From contig CAIYJE010000079.1 in the NCBI GenBank assembly GCA_903926465.1, positions 1-64,000 of the forward strand: a stretch of DNA of 64,000 nt, in the 5' to 3' direction. Shown here in pieces: positions 44,801 through 52,809 of the stretch; the stretch's first letter is position 1, and each line of letters begins with the position of its first letter. The DNA is from an uncultured Planctomycetales bacterium (GTDB lineage: Bacteria > Planctomycetota > Planctomycetia > Isosphaerales > Isosphaeraceae). The position numbers were made by a program, and so were the translations under genes. The notes beneath the pieces were generated by a model, which was given only the letters and a program-made list of their open reading frames with translations, did no database searches and was not told the DNA's origin.

Positions 44801-44970
44801 CTGGCGTGGCACTCGTAGCAACGTTCCACCAGGATCGGACGGACCTTGGACTCGAAGAACTCTCGATCTTCGGCCGAAAGGTCTTGCGCCCGAATGGTGC
44901 CAAACGGCACAATCAAACTTGCTGCAAGCCACAAAAGCAGGGCGCGGAGGCCAGTCAATCCACCAAGCAT
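41860..44970 (-). CDS. PSCyt1-DUF1549-DUF1553 (planctomycete cytochrome-like) protein, first operon
   Basis: A 1036-residue exported protein. Signal peptide [19 protein letters not shown], then a PSCyt1 heme domain with CYECH (C-x-x-C-H) and the distal KMPPKGKL methionine. DUF1549 follows (about 180-390, [33 protein letters not shown]). A central domain of about 300 residues with a carbohydrate-binding-like beta pattern ([15 protein letters not shown]) is next, then DUF1553 ([24 protein letters not shown] to the end). A second C-x-x-C-H ([12 protein letters not shown]) lies in DUF1549. It probably acts in the periplasm or at the cell surface in electron transfer or polymer breakdown. ATG 44970 has GGAGG seven bases upstream. 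First gene of its operon. Confidence 0.9.
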   Translation of the reverse strand: [1036 protein letters not shown]

Positions 44971-45286
44971 CAGCAAACCTCCGTCGAGACACTCAACTCG
45001 CTCATTCAGGCAGCTTGCCTGTTCGCTAATTCTTGAACAATTATAGCTGAGCAGGCCTGGGGTAATACCACCCAAATTTGAGGAAACGGTCCAAGGGCGG
45101 TTTGCAGGGCTAATCTTGAGACCAGCTCAAACGGTCACCACCGTGTCTGAGATCGCTCCAGAAGCCAAAAAGTTTGACCAAAGTCACAACGATTTGGGAT
45201 TCGATTTACCCCGTCATCCTGATTGTAGGCTGTAACTTGAGCCAGACAATCTCCCGCCTCTACTCCCCAATGCAAGGATATACCCA
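44971..45286. other. Divergent intergenic region
   Basis: About 316 bases between the PSCyt1 gene (minus) and the DUF1254/DUF1214 gene (plus). It should hold both promoters. No hairpin, repeat or gene recognised. Confidence 0.5.
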
Positions 45287-48250
45287 ATGAAACTCGCGCA
45301 ATCTGGATGGTCAATCCGCCACCTTATCACGGCTTTTGCCTGTGTTTTGGTGGCCCAAAATGCGCCTGCACAGCAAGTTCCGCTGCCCAAGCGGGCGGAA
45401 GAGGTGCCCGGCCCCGCTCCAGGTACGGCCATGACCAGGGAATATGTCCAGATGGTCGGCCGCATGGCGTACGCCTGGGGCTGGCCGCTTGTCAACTCGC
45501 ACAACCGCCGCGCAGCGTTTGCAATGGCTCCCACGCCCGGGCTGAACGGAGGCGTGCTACCCGTGGCACCGGTCGGCCAAAACGCCATGCTGACCGACTA
45601 TGTGAAGCCCGAGCAGACGTTTGTCACCTGCCCCAACCAAGATGTAGTGTACGGTGCCGGCTACTTTGCACTCGACAAGGAACCGGTTGTCTTCCAGGTC
45701 CCTGATTTTGGGGATCGGTTCTGGGTTTATGCTCTCTATGACGCGCGAACCGATGAAATTGCCGAGATTGGCAAGCCTTATGGCACGAAGCCCGGCTTTT
45801 ACCTGCTAGTTGGACCGAACTGGAAGGGAGAACCACCAGCAGGCATCCAGGCCGTTGTCCGGTCTTCCACCGAACTGGTCTTCTGTGCCCCGCGCGTGTT
45901 CAAAGATGACACGGCAGAAGACACCAGGGCCGTTCAGCCGGTGCTGGGGCAAGTCATGTTTTACCCACTCAGCAAGTTCGATGGCAAAGCCAAGACCAGC
46001 GACTGGGGCAAACTCCCGATTTTTCCCGTGCCGGCGGGTGCTTCGGGCGAAACCAAGTGGGTTCTGCCCGAAAAGTTTTTCGATCAACTGCCTGGTGTGA
46101 TCAATCTGACGCCGCCACTGCCCGGCGAAGAATCGCTCTACAAGTGGATCGGCTCGGTGCTTGAAGCCGCCGGTACGAATCCGGAGGTCAAGCAATGGCT
46201 GACCGAGTCCGCGGTCGCGGCTGACAAAGAAATCATCAGCCCACTTTTCCAGTGGAAACTGAACGGGCGCTCGGCCGGCAACGGCTGGAATTCACCGGTC
46301 AACAATGCGCGCTGGGGGACCGACTACCTCAACCGAACCGCCACCGCCAAGTCCAACATGTATGACAACAAGCCCGATGAAACGAAGTACATTTATCGAG
46401 ATCTCGATAGCCAGGGGCGGCAACTTGATGGCAAGAATCTCTATAAAATCACTTTTCCCAAAGGCCAGACCCCGCCCGTGAAAGGTTTCTGGTCGCTCAC
46501 GCTTTATAACGAACAGCACCTGTTCAGCCCGAATCCGCTGAACCGCTTCTCATTGGGAACCAAAAGCAAAGCGCTGAAATACGGGCCCGATGGCTCACTC
46601 ACCATTTTCTGTGGTGCAGCCTTCCCAGGCAAGGATCAGGAAACCAACTGGTTGCCGGCACCCAATGGACCATTCTCGCTTTACATTCGTGCCTACTGGT
46701 CGGAAAAGGCCATTCTGGATGGAACGTGGCAACCGCCCCAGGTCGAAGTTCTGGGAGCCAATCCCGCTGATAAAGTCGGTGCCATATCGCCAGCCATTAG
46801 CAACCGGTTCGACGAACTGGCCAGGCTGCCGTTCCTGGAAAATCGCCCCACCGTGGAAACCGCGCAAACCTTGCGAGACGAGCTTCTTTTCCAGCGCGCC
46901 AGCCAGGCCTATCTTTGGGCATTGCCACTCATCAATACCCTGGGCATGAAAGTTGGTTCTGAAAAAGCCTTCGGCGCCGGCTACAACGTCCTTCCGATCT
47001 GGAAGAAACGGCTCGACGCCAAAACCCTGGTCACCACGCCCAATTCCGATGTAATTTACGCAATGAGCTACGTCGACCTGGGCAAGGAGGGACCGCTGGT
47101 TTTTGAAGCGCCCCCGATGCTGCAAGGCATTTTGCTCGACTTCTGGCAGCGCCCCATCCCAGCCGATGGGGGCAAGTTCGCTGGCGATATCGGCCTACCA
47201 GGCCCCGACGGCGGCAAGGGAGGAAAGTTCCTCTTGCTACCTCCCGGCTACCAAGGGGCCGTGCCCGAAGGGTATTTCGTCTACCGATCCGGAACCAATA
47301 ACGTTTTCATCTTCCTGCGGGGTTTCTATCAAGACCCCAGTAACCTGACGCCGGCCGTCGACCTGATCGAACGCTCAAAAATCTATCCGCTCAATGGCCA
47401 AGCCACCGCCCGCCCAATGCAATTTCCTGATGCGTCGGGCGTTCCAGTCAATATGCTGCCAAACAGCAACGGCCTGGCGTTTGACCAGCTCAAGGAACTC
47501 GTTGATTCCGAAGGAGCCAGCCTCGCGGATTCCGATTCACGTGGCCTGCTCGCCGCCATTGGCATTATCAAGGGTCAGCCTTTCGAACCCGATGCCAGAA
47601 CCCGAGCAATTCTCGATCGTGCCGCGAAAACGGCCTACAAAATGAGCCGCGTGATTGGTTTTGAGGAAGCGCTTACCGGCGGAACCCTGCGGATTTATCC
47701 AGACCGTCGCTGGGTTAACCCGCTCGATAACCTCAGCCCGCCCAGTCCACGCAAAGATCTGGACCTGAGCTGGAACAACGTGGCGGGCGGTTATCTGGAC
47801 CTTGATGCCCGGACCTGGTTCTTCACCAACTACTACTCGGTCAGCCCGGGCATGCTCTCCAAAATCCCAGGCAAAGGCGCTGCCTACATGATCGCCTTTA
47901 CAGACGGCAACGGCGAACCTCTTTGGGGTGGAAGCCGGTACCGATTACAGCTACCGCCAGACATTCCTGCCGCCAATTTTTGGTCGGTCACGCTTTACGA
48001 GGCCGAGAACGCTTCAGGACTGGCCAACGGCCAGCCATTCCCTTCACTCGGGTCTCGAGACAAACCGGCTCAGAACGCAGACGGCAGTACCGACCTGTAC
48101 TTTGGGCCTCAGGCCCCAGCGGGGAAGGCCGCCAACTGGCAGGCAACCGTGCCTGGCAAAGGCTATTTCGCCATCATCCGGCTGTACGGACCAACCGAAG
48201 CCGCCATTAACAGAACCTGGAAACCGGGCGATTTGATCAAGGTCGATTGA
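45287..48250 (+). CDS. Exported tandem DUF1254-DUF1214 protein
   Basis: A 987-residue secreted protein with a signal peptide (HLITAFACVLVAQNAPAQ). It consists of two consecutive DUF1254-DUF1214 units. Unit 1 is residues about 50-500 (YAWGWPLVNSHNRRAAF, TCPNQDVVYGAGYFAL, PPVKGFWSLTLYNEQHLF, FSLYIRAYWSEKAILDGTWQPP). Unit 2 is about 535-985 (YLWALPLINTLGMKVGSE, TTPNSDVIYAMSYVDL, PAANFWSVTLYEAENASG, FAIIRLYGPTEAAINRTWKPGD). The matching motif pairs show an internal duplication. Single-unit homologues are widespread periplasmic proteins of unknown function. AAGGAT precedes the ATG. It is transcribed away from the PSCyt1 operon. Confidence 0.88.
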   Translation: MKLAQSGWSIRHLITAFACVLVAQNAPAQQVPLPKRAEEVPGPAPGTAMTREYVQMVGRMAYAWGWPLVNSHNRRAAFAMAPTPGLNGGVLPVAPVGQNAMLTDYVKPEQTFVTCPNQDVVYGAGYFALDKEPVVFQVPDFGDRFWVYALYDARTDEIAEIGKPYGTKPGFYLLVGPNWKGEPPAGIQAVVRSSTELVFCAPRVFKDDTAEDTRAVQPVLGQVMFYPLSKFDGKAKTSDWGKLPIFPVPAGASGETKWVLPEKFFDQLPGVINLTPPLPGEESLYKWIGSVLEAAGTNPEVKQWLTESAVAADKEIISPLFQWKLNGRSAGNGWNSPVNNARWGTDYLNRTATAKSNMYDNKPDETKYIYRDLDSQGRQLDGKNLYKITFPKGQTPPVKGFWSLTLYNEQHLFSPNPLNRFSLGTKSKALKYGPDGSLTIFCGAAFPGKDQETNWLPAPNGPFSLYIRAYWSEKAILDGTWQPPQVEVLGANPADKVGAISPAISNRFDELARLPFLENRPTVETAQTLRDELLFQRASQAYLWALPLINTLGMKVGSEKAFGAGYNVLPIWKKRLDAKTLVTTPNSDVIYAMSYVDLGKEGPLVFEAPPMLQGILLDFWQRPIPADGGKFAGDIGLPGPDGGKGGKFLLLPPGYQGAVPEGYFVYRSGTNNVFIFLRGFYQDPSNLTPAVDLIERSKIYPLNGQATARPMQFPDASGVPVNMLPNSNGLAFDQLKELVDSEGASLADSDSRGLLAAIGIIKGQPFEPDARTRAILDRAAKTAYKMSRVIGFEEALTGGTLRIYPDRRWVNPLDNLSPPSPRKDLDLSWNNVAGGYLDLDARTWFFTNYYSVSPGMLSKIPGKGAAYMIAFTDGNGEPLWGGSRYRLQLPPDIPAANFWSVTLYEAENASGLANGQPFPSLGSRDKPAQNADGSTDLYFGPQAPAGKAANWQATVPGKGYFAIIRLYGPTEAAINRTWKPGDLIKVD

Positions 48251-48279
48251 TCGCCGATGGTCGATGCGGTGATCGAGGC

Positions 48280-49317
48280 TCACGCTGGCTTGGGTGGGTC
48301 CTCGGTCATCGACCAGATGCGCAAATGACCGTCGTGATGAGCTGTCGCCAGCCGCAGGCCGTCTGAATGCAGATCTAGCCCACGCCCGGTGTTGGTCAAG
48401 TTCACCTTGTGAAACTCGTTGACCGCGCCCGGCTCAAAGAACCACAACCAGCCGCCACCGGTCCCGCCCGAGGCAAGCACGGTAAATCCTGAGGGGTGGC
48501 AGCGAATCCCCCAGCCCACCCCCTTCATGTCTTCTTTGGGGCGCTGGAGGATTGGCTCTTTGCCGTCCCTGAGATCGAGCCGGACGATGGCCGGGTTGCT
48601 CACCGCGCCCAGAGGGTTAGACGCCTCGATCAAACCCGAGCATGAGAGTGTGGCACCATCGGCCGAGAAATCCATATCCCGGACGCCACCGTAATCGACC
48701 CCCTGGCCGGCCTCATACTTGTAAAGCTTGGCGGCATCCAGCCGGCGGCCTTCTTTTCGGACGGCCAGATCCCACTCCGCCACCCGACCGAAGAGGTCGG
48801 CCGAGAACAGGGTTCGGCCGTCCTTCGCATACCGAAGCACATACACCGGCCGCTCATGACCCGGCAATTCACCAATCACCGAGCCATCGGCAACCGACCA
48901 CAACCGGATCAGCCGGTCATTGCCGGCCGTGGCCACAGTCTTGCCATCGGGCGACAGGGCAATGGTATTGATCCACCCCTGGTGAGCCTGCAACGTTCGA
49001 GTGGGCGCGGGCTGGGCCGATGCCGCATCCCACCAGATCAATCGACCATCACCACCACCCGAAAGCAGGGTCTGGCCGTCTGGCGTGAGGGCCAGAGCAA
49101 AGACCCAGCTCTCATGCCCCTTCAACACCGTTTTGGCGTCGGTTTCCAGGTCCCAGCGCACCACCGACTCATCTTCAGAACCCGCAAAAACCTGACCGCC
49201 ACCCGGCGCAAACCGGCAGCAGATCAACGGGCGCTCATGTTTGAGCGCTTTCGCCAGATGGGTCTTGCGGGGGTCGGCTGCCGGCTGATCGAGTACCGTT
49301 GTGCGAGGTGACCTCAT
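48280..49317 (-). CDS. WD40-repeat protein
   Basis: A 345-residue beta-propeller. WD-like repeat ends are visible at VVRWDLET, LIWWDAAS, IRLWSVADG, VAEWDLAV, IVRLDLRD and LRIWSMTED, each preceded by GH- or S-x-D-G turns (LSPDGKTVATAGND). About seven blades fit the length. No signal peptide is seen, so it is probably cytoplasmic. Alternatively, export could depend on the operon partner. The ATG overlaps the stop of the DUF1501 gene upstream by four bases. WD40 proteins following DUF1501 genes are common in planctomycetes, and the role is unknown. Confidence 0.88.
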   Translation of the reverse strand: MRSPRTTVLDQPAADPRKTHLAKALKHERPLICCRFAPGGGQVFAGSEDESVVRWDLETDAKTVLKGHESWVFALALTPDGQTLLSGGGDGRLIWWDAASAQPAPTRTLQAHQGWINTIALSPDGKTVATAGNDRLIRLWSVADGSVIGELPGHERPVYVLRYAKDGRTLFSADLFGRVAEWDLAVRKEGRRLDAAKLYKYEAGQGVDYGGVRDMDFSADGATLSCSGLIEASNPLGAVSNPAIVRLDLRDGKEPILQRPKEDMKGVGWGIRCHPSGFTVLASGGTGGGWLWFFEPGAVNEFHKVNLTNTGRGLDLHSDGLRLATAHHDGHLRIWSMTEDPPKPA

Positions 49318-50606
49318 GCGAGCAGATCCTTGATCACCTTGGCGGTTGGATCACCCATCTGGATTGGCCGGCCCACGTCAGGAAAGTCTCCCGTGGGGTC
49401 AAGCCCAACGGCCTGGTAATAGGTATGGAACAGGTCGCCCGCGCTCACCTGCGCATCAACGACCTCGGTCCCCTTCTCGTTCGTCTTTCCGTAAACCTGG
49501 CCCGCCTTCACTCCGCAGCCGCCCACCACCACAGACCAGGCCGTGTCCCAGTGGTCGCGCCCGTAGAGGTAATTCACGCCGGGCGTGCGCCCGAACTCGG
49601 ACATGACCACCACCAGGGTGTGCTTGAGCAGCCCCCGCGCCGCCATGTCGTCCATCAGGTTCGAGAAGGCCTGATCGAACTCACCAAGCTGCTCCAGATG
49701 GAAGGTGAAGTTCTCATTGTGGGTGTCATAGTTGGAGTGAGTCACCTGCACATAGGTCACTCCGGCCTCAAGCAGACGTCGAGCCAGCAGGCACTGACGA
49801 CCAAGGTCATGGTTACCGTAGCGATCTCGATCACGCTGGGGCTCCAGGTTGACGTCAAACACCTCACGGCGTTCCATGAGCTGTCGAGCTTGCTCATAGC
49901 TGGTCATGTAGGCGTCGGTCTCGGCCGTCCGGCGGCCAGCGGCAAAACGGTCATTCAGCCGCCCGCGCATGGCGTGCCGGGCTGCGTCGGCCTCGGCGGC
50001 CAGGTTCCCTGGTCGTGCCGTGTTGGCCGGAGCCTGACCATTCCCCAGAAACAATGCGCCATAGCGGGGGCCAAGAAACGCTGCTTCACTCCCGCCCCGG
50101 CCGCCACCACCGGGCGTAATGTGGATGTAACCGGGCAGGGGGTCGGTCTCTGCCCCCAGGTATCGGGCCATCACGGAACCGAGGTGCGGGTACTCTTGGG
50201 CCGGCAACTGGGGCCGGCCGGTGGTCATCAGATACGCCCCTTTGCCGTGGTCGTTCTGGGTGTCTTTATGGGTGTTGAGCCCACGCACGATGGACAGATG
50301 GTGCATCTGTTGCGCGGTGCGAGGCAGCAGTTCGGAGATCCGGATGCCGGGCACCGAGGTCTCAATATCGCGGAACGGACCACCGGTCTCGGTATGCGGC
50401 TTGGGATCCCAGCTTTCCAGCTGGCTCAGCCCGCCGGCCAGCCAGACCACAAGCACCTGTTTCTGCTGAGCGGCCATCAGGGCGGCGTTCACCGGCTGGA
50501 TCAGGTGCCCCAGGCCAAACCCGGCGGCTCCCGCAGCCACCCCGCCCAGGAACGACCTGCGCGAAACCGTATGTTCATTCGTCCCGCAGGCGTAATTGCA
50601 CTTCAT
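49314..50606 (-). CDS. DUF1501 protein (Tat-exported), second operon
   Basis: A 430-residue DUF1501 protein, shorter than the one at 40315. Tat-type signal SRRSFLGGVAAGAAGFGLG. Conserved parts are VLVVWLAGGLSQLESWDPKP, SIVRGLNTHKDTQNDHGKGAYL, GRQCLLARRLLEAGVTYVQV, LVVVMSEFGRTPGVNY and GRDHWDTAWSVVVGG. It follows the DUF1549/DUF1553 gene by 42 bases. The two DUF1501 proteins in this window belong to visibly different subgroups (for example NNHSPALFQ against NDHGKGAYL). Confidence 0.9.
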   Translation of the reverse strand: MKCNYACGTNEHTVSRRSFLGGVAAGAAGFGLGHLIQPVNAALMAAQQKQVLVVWLAGGLSQLESWDPKPHTETGGPFRDIETSVPGIRISELLPRTAQQMHHLSIVRGLNTHKDTQNDHGKGAYLMTTGRPQLPAQEYPHLGSVMARYLGAETDPLPGYIHITPGGGGRGGSEAAFLGPRYGALFLGNGQAPANTARPGNLAAEADAARHAMRGRLNDRFAAGRRTAETDAYMTSYEQARQLMERREVFDVNLEPQRDRDRYGNHDLGRQCLLARRLLEAGVTYVQVTHSNYDTHNENFTFHLEQLGEFDQAFSNLMDDMAARGLLKHTLVVVMSEFGRTPGVNYLYGRDHWDTAWSVVVGGCGVKAGQVYGKTNEKGTEVVDAQVSAGDLFHTYYQAVGLDPTGDFPDVGRPIQMGDPTAKVIKDLLA

Positions 50607-50648
50607 GGGAGCCGCTCCTGGGCCAGTTTTGACCCAATTCGGGGTAAA

Positions 50649-52400
50649 TCAGTGATTGAACCGGTATTCCGTCGAAGCCAGCAAGGCCCAGGCCAGTTCG
50701 CGGATGGCGGCCGGGCGGTCGGCTTCACGTGGCTTGAGGTACTCCACCACTTCGCGTCGCTCGTCTGACGTGGGCCGCCTGCTCAGAACCGACAGGTAAA
50801 GCTCTTCAGCCAGCAGGCCGCCGTCTGCAATTTGGCCAAGGCGTGCCGTGAGGTTGGTACCCGAGGGAGCCAGCCAGCTTTGAACCGGCTCACCGTTGGC
50901 CAGGAAGAGGGCCTGATGCACGGTGGCCTGGCCAGCGTCTTGAAGCTGTCCGGGGGCACCTGCAAACTGCCCGACAAATGGCCCCACGCTCCCACTCAAA
51001 CGGCTATACACCAGCGCTTCCACCAGCTCCATACGCATCTGATCTTGCTTGGGGCTGGCTTCCACAATGGCCTTGAGCTTGGGGTCGGCCACAAACAGAT
51101 CATGCTGGGCACTGGCCGTGTAGGCCGCCAGCACGCCGGTGGCCTGCATCACGCTCCAGCCAATTTGCTCGGGAGTCATTGGCTTCAGGCGAGCCACCTG
51201 GAACGGGTCTTCGTCTTGGGCCAGCTGGGCAGAGCCTGGCAGCGGCTCACTGGTGCGCTGATAGATGCGAGAGAGGGCCAGTTCGTGCAAGAAGGCTTTG
51301 ATGTCAAACCGCAGAGCAACCATCTCGTTGGCGAGCAGGTCCAGGAGTTCGGGGTTGGACGGGGGGTTGGCCTCATGGCTCAGGTCAACCGGATGCACCA
51401 GTCCCCGGCCCAGCATGTGGGCCCAGAGTCGATTGGCAATCGTTCGTGCGAACTCGGGGCGGTCACTGGACGCGAGCCGGCCGGGGAGTTCGGTGCGCCG
51501 GCTGACCCGGGGAATGGCGGCCAGATTCTCTGAGGGGAACACCCAGTACTCAGACCCCTTGGACACCTCTTGATCGGCGACCTCTGGACCATCGAGCAGT
51601 TTGGGGCCGGTCTTGTGCATCTCTTTCTTTTTGAAAACCGAGGCATAGCTAACATCGCCGTCGGCCTTTTCCCCCAGCACCGTTTGACCACGCCCATCCT
51701 TGGCCACATAAGAGCGGCTCACAAAGGCGTAAAGGCCGTAATAGTCGGCCTGCTTGTAATCATCAATCAGTGGGTGATCATGGCATTGAGCGCACTGCAT
51801 GTCTCGGCCCAGGAAGATGCGCCCGACATCACGAACGACCACATTGGGATCACCCGCACGATCCAGATAAAACTTGGCGGCCGGCCGCGTGGCGGGCTCT
51901 CGGCCGTCTGACCCCAAGATCGTGCGAACCAGTTGATCGTACGGTTGATTCCCCGCAAAAGCCGCTCGCAGAAACTCGTGCCACTGAGGACCCTGCACGT
52001 TGGCATCGGGCCGACGCTCCATCAATATGGAGTCGAACACAATGGCCATGTTCCGGGCATAGGCTGGGGAATTCAGCAACCGATCCACCAACCGTGCCCG
52101 CTTGTAAGGCGAGGGATCATCCAGAAAGGCACGGGCCTCATCGGATGTCGGAATCATACCGACCAGATCCAGAGACACCCTGCGCAGGAATTCAGCGTCA
52201 GTCGCCGGCGGCACTGCCGGTTGACCCCGTTCCACCAGTTGATCAATTCGCTCATGCAGCGATAGACCAGCACGGTCTTCGGCCACGGCCAGACCCGAAC
52301 ACAGGCACACCAGCCAAATCAGCAACAGGCAGCTGAAGAGCCGGGTACGATCTCGAAAAGCCTGTTGCAGGCAAGCTTGGAACCAGCCAGGCTGGGGCAT
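50649..52400 (-). CDS. DUF1549-DUF1553 protein, second operon
   Basis: A 583-residue exported protein lacking the N-terminal PSCyt1 domain found in its larger relative at 41860. Signal peptide LFSCLLLIWLVCLCSGLAVA. DUF1549 (about 50-250) includes DAEFLRRVSLDLVGMIPT and the C-x-x-C-H motif CAQCHDHPLIDDY. DUF1553 (about 330-580) includes FARTIANRLWAHMLGRGLVHP and LALSRIYQRTS. The ATG at 52400 is preceded by AAGGAGG at ideal distance, so the longer frame to 52529 is rejected. First gene of the operon DUF1549/DUF1553 - DUF1501 - WD40. Confidence 0.9.
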   Translation of the reverse strand: MPQPGWFQACLQQAFRDRTRLFSCLLLIWLVCLCSGLAVAEDRAGLSLHERIDQLVERGQPAVPPATDAEFLRRVSLDLVGMIPTSDEARAFLDDPSPYKRARLVDRLLNSPAYARNMAIVFDSILMERRPDANVQGPQWHEFLRAAFAGNQPYDQLVRTILGSDGREPATRPAAKFYLDRAGDPNVVVRDVGRIFLGRDMQCAQCHDHPLIDDYKQADYYGLYAFVSRSYVAKDGRGQTVLGEKADGDVSYASVFKKKEMHKTGPKLLDGPEVADQEVSKGSEYWVFPSENLAAIPRVSRRTELPGRLASSDRPEFARTIANRLWAHMLGRGLVHPVDLSHEANPPSNPELLDLLANEMVALRFDIKAFLHELALSRIYQRTSEPLPGSAQLAQDEDPFQVARLKPMTPEQIGWSVMQATGVLAAYTASAQHDLFVADPKLKAIVEASPKQDQMRMELVEALVYSRLSGSVGPFVGQFAGAPGQLQDAGQATVHQALFLANGEPVQSWLAPSGTNLTARLGQIADGGLLAEELYLSVLSRRPTSDERREVVEYLKPREADRPAAIRELAWALLASTEYRFNH

Positions 52401-52809
52401 GTTTGCCTCCTTACTGCTGGGTCGGGTGCAAAGGGGACGGGGCACCAGACAAACAACAATTGAAGGTCTCCCGACCGGTGCAGGCCGGCCTAGGTGGGTG
52501 AGAGACCGAACAATCAGGACATATTCCATTCCAGCAGATTGAATCTGTGACCGGATAGGGAACGATCTAATTTAACCAGACCTCAGAGTCAGGGCAATGA
52601 AAAAAACGGGATGCTCCCTCTCCTCAACATCCTGAAAGATCCGGCTCCCGAATTTGGCCAACCCCAGGAAAACACACCTAAACCCTTTGGTCAAAAAAAA
52701 GATAGATCCAGAAAAGAACATGCGGAGCTACCTGAATTGAGGCCCAGCCCTGGGGAATCTCGCACCCTCTGTCCTTGCCTTGCTGCAGAGCAAGGGCTGC
52801 CCAGCTGGG
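52401..52809. other. Intergenic region between two minus-strand genes
   Basis: About 410 bases. It contains the promoter region of the second DUF1549 operon and, next to the lectin gene stop, the hairpin listed at 52778. No gene-like frame. Confidence 0.5.
52778..52795 (-). terminator. Hairpin just after the lectin-TPR gene
   Basis: CCTTGCT, tetraloop, AGCAAGG: a perfect 7-base-pair stem 15 bases beyond the stop codon of the lectin gene on the minus strand. No T-run follows, so it may stabilise the 3' end or act as a weak terminator. Confidence 0.4.

Noticed and set aside
49299-50768. Plus-strand open frame of about 490 codons
   Set aside because: Antisense to a well-supported DUF1501 gene; composition (many H, Q, G, R) is that of a codon shadow.
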